From a virus, in the IMG/VR virus record IMGVR_UViG_3300035180_000153, positions 1 to 54,354 of that record: DNA of 54,354 bases; one strand, written 5' to 3'. Shown one piece after another: positions 7,515-15,314 of this stretch. Each line of letters begins with the position of its first letter. The first letter of the stretch is position 1. The position numbers and the translations under genes were made by a program. The notes beneath the pieces were generated by a model, which had not been told where the DNA came from, did not search any database, and saw nothing but the letters and a program-made list of their open reading frames with translations.

Positions 7515-7536
7515 TAAAAAAGGCCATTATGGCCTG
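7515..7536 (-). terminator. Intrinsic terminator between the csrA-like gene and the capsid gene
   Basis: On the minus strand AGGCCA-TAA-TGGCCT forms a perfect 6-bp stem followed by TTTTTT. It begins about 7 bases after the csrA-like stop. Transcripts from the packaging genes would stop here unless antiterminated, and the capsid gene lies just beyond. Confidence 0.85.
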
Positions 7537-7542
7537 AACTTG

Positions 7543-7725
7543 CTACCTTCCTGGCGGCATCGCCAATGTAGGCCTTGTTTCTAGGTACGTTTTGCTGATA
7601 CTCACAGAAGGAGGCGCATCAATCTTGACGCGCACCACTTCCCTGCCCTTCATGCTATCAATCACGACACGAGCCTGCCCTACGTCTATGGCCTGCCCGA
7701 CTTTCATGTCAACAAACAGGGCCAC
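7543..7725 (-). CDS. CsrA/RsmA-like small protein
   Basis: This 60-residue protein follows the CsrA pattern: a short N-terminal strand, KVGQAIDVG (compare KVGQSIxIG in CsrA), a second strand pair, KGREVVRVKIDAP (compare VRIGIDAP) and a short C-terminal helix. CsrA dimers bind GGA motifs in hairpin loops and block or free ribosome-binding sites. The usual N-terminal L-x-LTR motif, which contributes an RNA-contacting Arg, is altered here (ALFVDMK), so RNA binding may be changed. The gene lies between scaffold and capsid genes, and the next ribosome-binding site is held in a hairpin with an AAGGA. Homology is by eye and the regulatory role is inference. Confidence 0.65.
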   Translation of the reverse strand: MALFVDMKVGQAIDVGQARVVIDSMKGREVVRVKIDAPPSVSISKTYLETRPTLAMPPGR

Positions 7726-7729
7726 GTAG

Positions 7730-8566
7730 TTAGCCCATCATCAGGTATTTCTTCTGCTTCGCCGGAGACAGTTGCGCGAGCGCGGCTTCTAGTTCCAGGC
7801 CGCTCATCTTGTCGAGCGATGCAAATTCGTCGCTATCGTTCTCTGCAGCAGTTGGCGTATCTGCAAGCGTCTTTGGAATTTTTGCTTTCTGCAAGGCATT
7901 TCCGCGCTTGCCGTCTTTAATTGGCGTCACATTGTCAGACGGATTGGCAATATTGAAGCGCTCGCGCACCAGCTTCCCGGCTTCGCGCAGGTATTCGAGT
8001 TCTGAATATCCGCGCTTTTCCGGATCGGCATATAGCATCTTAAGTTGCGCATCGAGCGCGGCGAACATAATGGGATCCTTTGGAACTCCGTCCGCATTCG
8101 TACCGAACTCCGGCATCGCCTTGAAAAATTCCTTCTGCGACCAATCCCACCGCTGTGCACGAATTTCTTTCGCTGTCTCCGCAGCAGTCTCAGCCTTGGC
8201 CTGCGCCACGCTGATCCGATTCATCTCAACAGCGAATTCCTTGGTGCCGATCTCGCCTTTCTCGAACTTGTCGGAAAGTTCTTCTAGTTGCTTGGAGAAA
8301 TCCACAGCCGCAGCAGTCGCTGGTTCGTAAACGAACCCTGCTCCAGTCTTATTTTCTGAATCGGTAGAATTTTCTTCTGCTTCATCTTCTGCTTCATTAG
8401 ATTCTGAATCGTCGCCATGCGCTTCTACTCCATCGCTATCAGTCGAGTTTGTATCATCGCTTTCGGTTTCTTCACCGCCTTCGTTTTCTGGCGAGTCCTC
8501 TTTTTCTTCTTCGAGTGCTGCGCGTTCCTCGTCGCTTAGTGCTGCAAGTTCGGCTTCTGTGTACAT
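7730..8566 (-). CDS. Capsid scaffolding protein
   Basis: This 278-residue, very acidic protein lies between portal and capsid genes. Residues 1-75 are almost entirely Glu, Asp, Ser and Asn. A helical core (about 90-215) is followed by a basic segment and a C-terminal helix ending SPAKQKKYLMMG, which could be the coat-binding end as in P22-type scaffolds. No enzymatic motif is visible. Position, charge and helicity fit a scaffold that guides capsid assembly and is then lost. Confidence 0.8.
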   Translation of the reverse strand: MYTEAELAALSDEERAALEEEKEDSPENEGGEETESDDTNSTDSDGVEAHGDDSESNEAEDEAEENSTDSENKTGAGFVYEPATAAAVDFSKQLEELSDKFEKGEIGTKEFAVEMNRISVAQAKAETAAETAKEIRAQRWDWSQKEFFKAMPEFGTNADGVPKDPIMFAALDAQLKMLYADPEKRGYSELEYLREAGKLVRERFNIANPSDNVTPIKDGKRGNALQKAKIPKTLADTPTAAENDSDEFASLDKMSGLELEAALAQLSPAKQKKYLMMG

Positions 8567-8567
8567 A

Positions 8568-10823
8568 TCATGCTCCTTGTAGGTTGTCTGTTCCGGTAGG
8601 CGTTTCTATCCCTGCGTTCTGCCCGACATTCGGATCGTGCGGAACTGCATTGTGCGGCAATGGCTGTTGCTGCTGCTGACTCATTGGTGACTGCTGGCGC
8701 AACGGAACAGTTTCCCCATAATCTCCATATTTGGCGTTATGCAATATCTCATCAGCAGCAGGTGCTACGTGGGGCGCAGCAGAAACCTGCATTCCAGCCT
8801 GCATCGCCGCATATGCCGCATCGACACGCTTGTTAGTGGCGTCTGCTCGCAATTTCTCGACTTCTGCCGCGAGTTTCTCAAGCTGCAATCGCATCTGTTC
8901 TTGCTGCATTTGCGCGGCATTGTTCTTTGCTTGCTCCTGTTCTGGAGTCAGCTTGTTGTCTTCGCCGTATCCATTGATTTTGCGGATTCGGCTGACGATC
9001 TCGTCCTTGCCAGGCACATCTGCCATTTCAAATACCAAGTCCAGCAGTTGCAGCGAAACGTCAGGAGGCAACGCCCGAACCATGTCAGTCATCTGCTCGA
9101 ACATCGCTTGTCGCATGGATTCGCGGAAGTCTTGCTCTGACACAACGAAATCGTCCTGGCTCGCGGTAATGTCGTTCTCGAACACGAATGTTCCGCTCGA
9201 AGGATCGAAGCGCGGTATGTTGATAGAAGTCCAGTCTGGCTTGTTTCCTTCTCCCAGAATGCGCAAGTCCATTTGCTGATCGTAAAACTGTTCTATTAAA
9301 CTCAACTGAATCTCACCCTGGTGCTGCACTGCGAAGCGCAGGTTGTCAAATAGCTCAGCAGTCACCACGCTTCCTTGTGTCTGCTTGGCAAGTATGGCCT
9401 TGCCGCTCTGTGCGTTGGTATCGCGCCCGAGATTTTCGCTAGTGACACCAGATATTTCCTGAATGTGCAGGCCGTCCTGCTGCATCAGTGCGATATGTTC
9501 TTGCGCCAGATTACGATCCACGTTGATGTCGAAGCGCTTTCCCGGGCGAACACGGATAATTCCGTCTGGACGCGCCACCTCGTTCATGGCCTCGTCCCAA
9601 TCGACAACCGCGTCCTCGTCAGCGATCACTTTCGCGCTAGAAAGGATGTATTGCGCTTTGCTGTACCTCTTATTCAGATCGTCCTGGGCGTCTCGACAAC
9701 CTCGCACAACTCCGTATGGCGCATTGTCTCGATTGCGTCTGAACCCCCAGACAGGTGTGAATGGGAATCTATTATGACGGTACGGAGATTCCTGATCTTG
9801 CAGTAGAATGTCATCGCAGAATATCGCAACTCGCACCTGCATTACCACGGAATCGTATACGCTGCTGAACTCTTCCTGAACCGCTTTGAGGTGCAATAGA
9901 TTGGATGGATCGAATATTGCCCCATGCAGATCACCGCCCTGTAGCTTTTGCACCGTCTTAGGCTCTCGATACCAGCACTCTACAAGTTTTATACGTTCTC
10001 TCGTTGATGGCAGGTAAGTAGGAAACTCCGAACCATAAGAAAGGTTTCCGATCACGCGGCCATTGTTGTCAACGCGCTGGAAATGAAGTCCGAGGTAGTA
10101 TTCGTCCTCGTTTCTCACAGTCATTTGCACCGACTTCGCTGCGGATTTCAGCTCGTCAGCACGATCAGGAAACATGGCCTGCGCAATGTCCAAATCTACC
10201 CACTTGCTGCGGAATATATAGCGCGAATCGGACAAATCCCGCTCGCGCGAGAACGGATCATACCAGATATTGCGCCAGCTCTCGGCCCTCACGAATATCG
10301 GATTTTCCGACTCATCCCCTCGGATACCAGTCTCGATCCAGCCAACTCCGACGATAGCGGCGTCCTTGAACGCCTCGGATCGTGCGAATGGCGCTTTACT
10401 GGTGTCGCTCACGTACTTCATAATTTGCGTCTTTGCTACTGCCGCTTCCACGCCGTCCTTTCTGCGCGGGAGAACCACGCTATCAACGCGCGTCCGGCGC
10501 TCGGTGCCAACGATCCAGTCCATAGTAGGCTTGATCTTGTTATAGACTAATGCCGGTTGTTCTCTGTCCTCAAGTTGCTTTCTGTCCTCGTCGCTCCACT
10601 GCTCGTGATCGTAATAGCTGTAGTCTATATCCTGCTCGATGCGAATACTTGATTCCGCTTCGTGAGACTGCATGAACCACTCTTGCAGCTTGTGCAGCCG
10701 CTTCAGCATTTCAGGCGTTTTCAGCGGATTCAGCGATTCTACAGTCTCAAGCTCTTCGCTTCCTGCCGTCCAGCCATCCAGACTATGCTTGACTGTCGCG
10801 TCAGTGAACTTCGATGTAATCAT
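8568..10823 (-). CDS. Portal protein (P22 gp1-like)
   Basis: This 751-residue protein forms the dodecameric DNA channel at one capsid vertex. Length and sequence match the P22-type portal family (about 725 residues): an early LxxLxxWFMQSxxAE-type helix, DYSYYDHEQW, NKIKPTMDWIVGTERR, a central RHNRFPFTPVWGFRRNRDN segment, and RDTNAQSGKAILAKQTQG. The C-terminal 150 residues form a long Gln- and Ala-rich helix (the barrel), then a low-complexity Gln-Pro tail. A P22-type portal usually goes with headful packaging. It overlaps the upstream gene by 4 bases. Confidence 0.9.
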   Translation of the reverse strand: MITSKFTDATVKHSLDGWTAGSEELETVESLNPLKTPEMLKRLHKLQEWFMQSHEAESSIRIEQDIDYSYYDHEQWSDEDRKQLEDREQPALVYNKIKPTMDWIVGTERRTRVDSVVLPRRKDGVEAAVAKTQIMKYVSDTSKAPFARSEAFKDAAIVGVGWIETGIRGDESENPIFVRAESWRNIWYDPFSRERDLSDSRYIFRSKWVDLDIAQAMFPDRADELKSAAKSVQMTVRNEDEYYLGLHFQRVDNNGRVIGNLSYGSEFPTYLPSTRERIKLVECWYREPKTVQKLQGGDLHGAIFDPSNLLHLKAVQEEFSSVYDSVVMQVRVAIFCDDILLQDQESPYRHNRFPFTPVWGFRRNRDNAPYGVVRGCRDAQDDLNKRYSKAQYILSSAKVIADEDAVVDWDEAMNEVARPDGIIRVRPGKRFDINVDRNLAQEHIALMQQDGLHIQEISGVTSENLGRDTNAQSGKAILAKQTQGSVVTAELFDNLRFAVQHQGEIQLSLIEQFYDQQMDLRILGEGNKPDWTSINIPRFDPSSGTFVFENDITASQDDFVVSEQDFRESMRQAMFEQMTDMVRALPPDVSLQLLDLVFEMADVPGKDEIVSRIRKINGYGEDNKLTPEQEQAKNNAAQMQQEQMRLQLEKLAAEVEKLRADATNKRVDAAYAAMQAGMQVSAAPHVAPAADEILHNAKYGDYGETVPLRQQSPMSQQQQQPLPHNAVPHDPNVGQNAGIETPTGTDNLQGA

Positions 10824-11203
10824 TCAGCGCATTCCAAGCTGACGGAGTTGCCGTTGATGCTGACGCCAATGTCTGGAGTTTTCTTCTCGATGACTGGCTC
10901 GGGCGGCATAGCGCACAAATCCACCAGCGCATCGTTGATTGCATCGGCAATACGATGAATCACGAATTTGTCGCGCCCCATGCCCATCACGTCGGCAGCC
11001 TTGTGAGATTGTGCGATCAAGTAATCATCATCGGTGTACTGGTGCGCTGCGCTCAGGCAAACCACGAAAGCGCCCGATCCGGTGCGACGGAACAACGGGA
11101 ACAACACGATTGCAGGTTCTCCGTTCACCCAGCGCAGGTGTATACCAATGTCGCCCTTGATAAATGCTTTGTGCGCGCCCTGTGGATTAAATTCGACTGG
11201 CAT
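10820..11203 (-). CDS. Unknown protein between terminase and portal
   Basis: This 127-residue alpha/beta protein starts exactly where terL ends and overlaps the portal start by 4 bases, so the three are translationally coupled. It has a hydrophobic strand pattern (FVVCLSAAHQYTDDDYLIAQS) and a C-terminal helix with INDALVDLC. I recall a gene of similar size at this position in related podoviruses, but no function is known to me. A packaging accessory role is possible. Confidence 0.6.
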   Translation of the reverse strand: MPVEFNPQGAHKAFIKGDIGIHLRWVNGEPAIVLFPLFRRTGSGAFVVCLSAAHQYTDDDYLIAQSHKAADVMGMGRDKFVIHRIADAINDALVDLCAMPPEPVIEKKTPDIGVSINGNSVSLECAE

Positions 11204-12601
11204 TTACTTGGTTCTCCACGATCCGCTCTCGCGCTTGATGCGCTGGCGTGGTTTCGATGAGACGCCTCCGCCTACGGCCAGCGTCATGTTCCACGCATCG
11301 GCCAAGTCTGGAGAGGTAACGCCGCGTTTTTTCATTTCGTCCTTGCTTTCAACTTGGATTTTTCCGTTGCTCTGGTATTTGTATTTCGGCAACGTCAACT
11401 CTGCCACAAGAGCATCGTCGCACAACTTGCAGTCGCGTGAGGCCAGCCATTCCCTGCTCTTGAACCACAACTCATCGCGGAGCCGCATATACCGCTCTTG
11501 TATTGCTGGCTGCTCTCCCACGTTGATGCCTACAACTGGCAGGCCCATTTCTGCAAGACGATCATAGACACCCGCTCCTAATCCAATGATGTCTACAGCG
11601 ATTGCCTCTGGCTTGTCTTTGTCTGGAGTATCCTCATACGCAGAAACCACGCGCCCAGCAGTTTGCATCAAGTCCAGCCCCTGCCATGACACCACCTTTT
11701 CTAGCTGCGTATTTCCCTTTCGCTTCGCTAGTGCGGTGCGATCGCTGCCGTAGCGAGCAACGTCCAGTCCCCAGATCACGCTGGAGCCAATAGTCTCAAT
11801 ATCGCGCTCCAGCGCACTTTCCGCAAGCTCTAGCGGTATTACAGTATCGTCCTCGCTCAGCGGGAAGTCGCCAAGCACCCGGACACGGAAGACGTTCGAA
11901 TCGCGCCCATAGCGCTCGGACATTGAATCAATAAAGTCCTTGGTGACGCGACTAGATTCTTCGCACCCGACGCGCTTCGTCCACCAATGTTCACGCGCTG
12001 CGTGAAACGCGTCATAGAAATACCCGCTGGTGCGCGTAGGGTTGCCAACCATGAGTGTTTTCGCGCCTGGCGTGGACATTGCGCCCTCGCCAACCTCGAA
12101 GATTATATCCTCAACGCCGCTGGCTTCGTCCGCCAGGAACAGCATATTAGTTGAGTGGAAACCCTGAAACGCTTCGGGGTTTTCCTTGCGAGCAGTACGC
12201 GCAACCGCGAACGATTCGTTCGCCGCGCCAACTATCTCCACCCTATCACTCTTGATGAGAACGAGTCGCTTAAAGTAGTCGATTACGATATTGCGCTGCC
12301 ACTTCGACAACTCGCCCCACAGCACATCCTGCAATTGGTGCGCAGTCGGGGCGGTAATGGCGACTTTTGCCGGGTAGCGCGTCATCAGCCACCAATAGAC
12401 TATCCAGCTAAGCAATGCAGATTTTCCGACTCCGTGGCCGGAGCGGATTGCGATCTTGTCCTGCGACACAAGCGCACTCATTACATCAACCTGCCACTGC
12501 TCGGGTGTCGCGCCAATCACCTGCCGAACAAATAGATCGGGCCGGTAGTAATATTGCTCGATAGCGTCCGCGAGACTAGATATGCGCCGCAATGCGAGCA
12601 T
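11204..12601 (-). CDS. terL: Terminase large subunit
   Basis: This packaging motor has an N-terminal ATPase and a C-terminal RNase H-like nuclease. Walker A is GHGVGKSA (about residues 54-61), Walker B is LFLADEAS, and the nuclease acidic residues appear in GLDVARYGSDRTA and AIAVDIIGLGAG. The 465-residue length is typical. I chose the ATG at 12601 because AGGAAG lies just before it; an earlier start at 12631 has no such signal. It overlaps terS by 26 bases. The unknown gene and portal follow directly. Confidence 0.93.
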   Translation of the reverse strand: MLALRRISSLADAIEQYYYRPDLFVRQVIGATPEQWQVDVMSALVSQDKIAIRSGHGVGKSALLSWIVYWWLMTRYPAKVAITAPTAHQLQDVLWGELSKWQRNIVIDYFKRLVLIKSDRVEIVGAANESFAVARTARKENPEAFQGFHSTNMLFLADEASGVEDIIFEVGEGAMSTPGAKTLMVGNPTRTSGYFYDAFHAAREHWWTKRVGCEESSRVTKDFIDSMSERYGRDSNVFRVRVLGDFPLSEDDTVIPLELAESALERDIETIGSSVIWGLDVARYGSDRTALAKRKGNTQLEKVVSWQGLDLMQTAGRVVSAYEDTPDKDKPEAIAVDIIGLGAGVYDRLAEMGLPVVGINVGEQPAIQERYMRLRDELWFKSREWLASRDCKLCDDALVAELTLPKYKYQSNGKIQVESKDEMKKRGVTSPDLADAWNMTLAVGGGVSSKPRQRIKRESGSWRTK

Positions 12602-13232
12602 TTGCTTCCTGGATTGCACGGATTGCAGCACCTACATCGCTGTCGCTGGTTTCCTCGCTCTTGATGCCGTATGCCTCGCGCTCCAGCGATACAAGCACCC
12701 GTAGCGTATCTGCAAGCTTGCGAACGCCGTCGATGCGTGATGGCAATTCAATCACTTTGCGGTATATCTCATAGCGCTTGTCGTTGCCCTTGTCGTCCGG
12801 GGCTTGAAGCAAATCGCCCAACTGCGAATACAACTCACGGTTGTCTGTTACCTCCTCCAGCTCCCCAAGCATCCGCATGGCCAGATTGCGATTGCGCTGT
12901 ATGTCCTTTCGGTGCGCCAGCCGAATACGGGCCTGCACCTCGGCTTCCACCTCAATTACAGTCGCTTCTGCAATTTCAGTTTGCGCGTTAACTTCGCCGT
13001 TAACCTCGGCGGCGTCATTAACTAAGGTATCATTAACTAAGGCGGCACTAACTTTCGCATCAGCCTTGGCTTTGATCCTCGCGCTTAAGTCTCGCGTCCA
13101 GCCGTCCTTCCTTGCACGCTTCAGGATGCCAGCGCCGGAGACGCCGAACTCCGCACCGATGTCATGGAGTGATCGGATACCGGCTCGATACTGTATCTCT
13201 ACCGCCTCCCAATCAATTGCTTTACGTGTCAT
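12576..13232 (-). CDS. terS: Terminase small subunit
   Basis: This 218-residue protein recognises the packaging site and loads the large subunit. Residues 1-50 hold a helix-turn-helix (VEIQYRAGIRSLHDIGAEFG, then SGAGILKRARKDGW), typical of small terminase subunits. A long helical region follows (about 85-150), with a charged C-terminal part. I chose the ATG at 13232; a TTG at 13262 is possible but sits on the terminator stem. Residues around 70-85 contain a small repeat (LVND-T-LVND, EVN-GEVN). It is the first gene of the late operon. Confidence 0.85.
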   Translation of the reverse strand: MTRKAIDWEAVEIQYRAGIRSLHDIGAEFGVSGAGILKRARKDGWTRDLSARIKAKADAKVSAALVNDTLVNDAAEVNGEVNAQTEIAEATVIEVEAEVQARIRLAHRKDIQRNRNLAMRMLGELEEVTDNRELYSQLGDLLQAPDDKGNDKRYEIYRKVIELPSRIDGVRKLADTLRVLVSLEREAYGIKSEETSDSDVGAAIRAIQEANARIAAHI

Positions 13233-13242
13233 TTCGTCTGTG

Positions 13243-13275
13243 CCAATTAAAAAGCCCACCAATTATTAGCGGGCT
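13243..13275 (-). terminator. Terminator in the late leader, upstream of terS
   Basis: On the minus strand AGCCCGC and GTGGGCT pair (7 bp, one wobble) around a 9-base AT-rich loop, followed by TTTTTAATT. It lies about 35-65 bases after the predicted late transcription start and before the terS ATG. A terminator this close to a promoter is the arrangement controlled by lambda Q-type antiterminators. Confidence 0.75.
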
Positions 13276-13280
13276 CCTAT

Positions 13281-13303
13281 GTGCGGTAGAAACAAAACCG
13301 CAC
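13281..13303. repeat. Perfect inverted repeat in the late leader
   Basis: GTGCGGT and ACCGCAC form a 7-bp perfect stem with a 9-base loop. It is transcribed right after the predicted late start. It could be a protein-binding site, a pause hairpin for antiterminator loading, or part of an attenuator. No T-run follows. Confidence 0.6.
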
Positions 13304-13316
13304 TCTATCAAAAGCA

Positions 13317-13345
13317 CTTATACACCAGTTCCCGACTTTCCGCAA
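13317..13345 (-). promoter_or_regulatory. Predicted late promoter
   Basis: On the minus strand TTGCGG (13345-13340) and TATAAG (13322-13317) are separated by exactly 17 bases, giving a sigma70-type promoter with a start near 13310. It faces terS and is followed by an inverted repeat and a terminator, which fits a constitutive late promoter held in check by early termination. Confidence 0.6.
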
Positions 13346-13378
13346 CATAACCTCACAAAAATATCTTTTGAAAAAGTG

Positions 13379-13406
13379 TTGCTTTTTCTTTCGATGTATG
13401 TATAAT
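13379..13406 (+). promoter_or_regulatory. Predicted promoter of the small plus-strand gene cluster
   Basis: TTGCTT at 13379-13384 and a perfect TATAAT at 13401-13406 are 16 bases apart. The downstream gene at 13460 has a good AAGGAG. This promoter diverges from the predicted late promoter, with 33 bases between their -35 boxes. Confidence 0.65.
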
Positions 13407-13459
13407 GCAAGTCATGGGATGCAATAACGCAGCCCGCAACCAACAATAAGGAGTAAATC

Positions 13460-13729
13460 ATGAAAAAGATCACGAAAGATGCAAAGCTGGGAATCTTCAG
13501 CGGGCAATACGTTGCCAATATCTACAAAGACAAGATAGTCGTGGTAACCCCATATGTAACATGGATAGGCGACGCAGGAAGGTATGCAGAACACAAGGAT
13601 ACTATCCGCGATCAGTCTGTAGTGTCCGACGTCTTGGCGGATTTGGCGGACGGCAGAGAGGCGGATGCTTGGCGGAGGATCTGCAACCACCTTGCGGACG
13701 AGTGGATGGCGTACTCCGGCATGACGTAG
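13460..13729 (+). CDS. Small unknown protein, first gene of plus-strand cluster
   Basis: This 89-residue soluble protein begins MKKITKDAKLGIFSGQYVANI, has a central strand region with VTPYVTWIG and an acidic helical second half (VLADLADGREADAWRRI). The ATG is preceded by AAGGAG at good spacing, and a consensus promoter lies 55 bases upstream. I do not recognise the family. As a short gene with its own strong promoter, opposite to the late genes, it fits the moron or early host-takeover type. Confidence 0.6.
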   Translation: MKKITKDAKLGIFSGQYVANIYKDKIVVVTPYVTWIGDAGRYAEHKDTIRDQSVVSDVLADLADGREADAWRRICNHLADEWMAYSGMT

Positions 13730-13762
13730 CCCGCCGGATGCATGGCATAAGGAGTAGATATC

Positions 13763-13999
13763 ATGAAACTAGGAAGGATAAGTGCGGATCAGATTCTGGA
13801 TGAACTGGAGTTGCTCCAGGGAACCGCATCGAAATCACTGATCCGCGCCGTTGCGCGGGCCGGTGATGACACCGGACTGATCGGGCCGCATGCGGCAATG
13901 GAGTTTTACGGGCCAGGCTTCCCTAGGAAGCACACATACACGGACGTGCGCCGTGTCCTACTGGATATGGGCTGCGTTCCACGCTCCAAGTTGGATTAG
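13763..13999 (+). CDS. Small unknown protein
   Basis: This 78-residue protein has a helical N-terminal half (ISADQILDELELLQG) and a C-terminal half with FPRKHTYTDVRRVLLDMGC. A ribosome-binding site (AAGGAG) lies upstream, and the gap to the first cluster gene is 33 bases. The basic C-terminal helix could bind nucleic acid, but there is no recognisable motif. Confidence 0.55.
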   Translation: MKLGRISADQILDELELLQGTASKSLIRAVARAGDDTGLIGPHAAMEFYGPGFPRKHTYTDVRRVLLDMGCVPRSKLD

Positions 14000-14063
14000 A
14001 ACACAAACGCCCGTGGCAGCCATGCCTTGGGATTGCATTTTACCACATGCAAAGGAGTAGAAA

Positions 14064-14309
14064 ATGAATGCCATCAAAAATTTTGAAATCGCAGCAAAAT
14101 CCATAATTGATGAAGCCCCAACAGAAAAGGCGCGCATTTTCGCCGAAAGGCTCGCCGCAAAAATCCGCGCCAAAGGAGAAGATTGGATCGCGGCTCGCAT
14201 TTCCGCTCTACACATATCAGACTCCGAGGTTTCGGACGCCTCTATCTGCCCGATAGAGGACAACGCGTTGTTATACTTGATAGATTGGCAACGCGCTCTG
14301 GCGAAATAA
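14064..14309 (+). CDS. Small helical unknown protein
   Basis: This 81-residue, largely helical protein starts with an amphipathic helix (IKNFEIAAKSIIDEA), followed by ARIFAERLAAKIRAK, and ends with a Trp-containing helix. AAAGGAG lies before the ATG. It is third in the cluster. No family is recognised. Codon and base composition match its neighbours. Confidence 0.55.
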   Translation: MNAIKNFEIAAKSIIDEAPTEKARIFAERLAAKIRAKGEDWIAARISALHISDSEVSDASICPIEDNALLYLIDWQRALAK

Positions 14310-14355
14310 TCAATAACCACGGCATAGCAGGTGTTTAATGCAAGGAATAGAAAAA

Positions 14356-14601
14356 ATGTCTATGAATCAAGAAAACCTCAAAAACGCATCCCAATCAAAA
14401 GAACTAATCAGCTTCGTTGTCGATCATGCAATTGAGCACTTGCGGAAGCAAGCGGCAGACAAAGGCGCGATCGTGACAAAATCTGATCTGCTGACTGCTA
14501 TCATGCACGATCCAGAAGGCAACGTGGCAAAGCGTTTCTCCGAACTTTTCTCCATCGGGTTCAGTGAGATTGTAAAAAGCCAAAGGCTAGTCAACAAATA
14601 G
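14356..14601 (+). CDS. Small helical unknown protein, last of plus-strand cluster
   Basis: I chose the ATG at 14356 (MSMNQENL), which has AAGGAATAG upstream; an earlier in-frame ATG at 14338 lacks a ribosome-binding site. The 81-residue product is helical, with ELISFVVDHAIEHLRKQA and VAKRFSELFSIGFSEI segments. Its 3' end overlaps the converging gene at 14587 by 15 bases and no clear terminator separates them, so the two transcripts may interfere. Confidence 0.5.
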   Translation: MSMNQENLKNASQSKELISFVVDHAIEHLRKQAADKGAIVTKSDLLTAIMHDPEGNVAKRFSELFSIGFSEIVKSQRLVNK

Positions 14602-15084
14602 GTATTTCGGTTCCGCATCTCTGATCCGTGATACAGCGCGCTCCAGCACCGCATCTAGCGCACGGTATGCGCCGCGCCGCGTCTCCAGCGCTGTCGATTT
14701 ACGACATTGCAGTGCCCGGCGCAATTCCTCAACGCCGCGATTGCGCCCGCAATATGCGTTGACAATATCCTCAATGGCGCGTTGCGAGTGTATCCCTGCC
14801 GGGAGCGCCGCCACGACGATCGGAACAAGATACGCGCTAACATCCGCCGCGTCTGCTATTCCGTACAACGCCCTCAGCAGAACCATGCTAGGCTTGTCTG
14901 TTGCTCTCGACGCCTGATCTATAATCATAGCGGCGTATGCGTGCCTGTCATGCGATGTAAGCTCTCCGTGCGACATTCCGCCGCCGCCCATCATCGACTT
15001 TGAAACCGAAGATGTTTTAATGATCGCCGTGGATTCCACCCGGAAGGCCCAGGCAAGCGCATGCTCTACGCTCTTAAATTTCAT
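14587..15084 (-). CDS. Candidate late regulator (Q-like position), HTH-like C-terminus
   Basis: This 165-residue protein starts at the ATG at 15084, which overlaps the upstream stop in an ATGA. The N-terminal VEHALAWAFRVE helix and the C-terminal RNRGVEELRRALQCRKS...YRALDAVLERAVSRI region look like a helix-turn-helix of the type in antitermination Q proteins. It is the last gene of the early operon and lies closest to the late promoter, as Q does in lambda. I cannot confirm family membership from sequence alone; the role is inferred from position, HTH-like pattern and the terminator-studded late operon. Confidence 0.5.
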   Translation of the reverse strand: MKFKSVEHALAWAFRVESTAIIKTSSVSKSMMGGGGMSHGELTSHDRHAYAAMIIDQASRATDKPSMVLLRALYGIADAADVSAYLVPIVVAALPAGIHSQRAIEDIVNAYCGRNRGVEELRRALQCRKSTALETRRGAYRALDAVLERAVSRIRDAEPKYLFVD

Positions 15085-15314
15085 CGCAGCCCCTGTTTTT
15101 CCGCTTCCCGTTTTGCGTCTTCTGGAGAGTCGAAAGTCCTGATCATGATCCAGTATTTTGTCGCGTTCTGGAAAAGCGTATATCTGTATTTCTCGCCAAC
15201 CTTTGCCGCCGCGATACGGTATTTCCCGGATTCCCAGGCTGTAGGCCCGATGCGAACCCACTGCATGGGGGGGGAGTTACCCGTCGTAACATCCGCAGTG
15301 CGGATCATCGTCAC
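15081..15314 (-). CDS. Small unknown protein
   Basis: This 77-residue protein probably starts with GTG at 15314, where GGAGG lies 8 bases upstream; a later ATG at 15266 has no ribosome-binding site. It overlaps the PAPS-reductase-like gene by 38 bases in another frame. The sequence is beta-rich with three Trp and Tyr pairs and ends in a helix (SPEDAKREAEKQ), like small single-domain phage proteins that modify or shield other proteins. A run of eight C lies inside it. No family is recognised. Confidence 0.5.
   Translation of the reverse strand: MTMIRTADVTTGNSPPMQWVRIGPTAWESGKYRIAAAKVGEKYRYTLFQNATKYWIMIRTFDSPEDAKREAEKQGLR

Noticed and set aside
6306-7517. 403-codon plus-strand ORF opposite the capsid gene
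   Set aside because: It is the antisense shadow of the major capsid gene, with no ribosome-binding site and unusual composition (rich in His, Cys and Arg).
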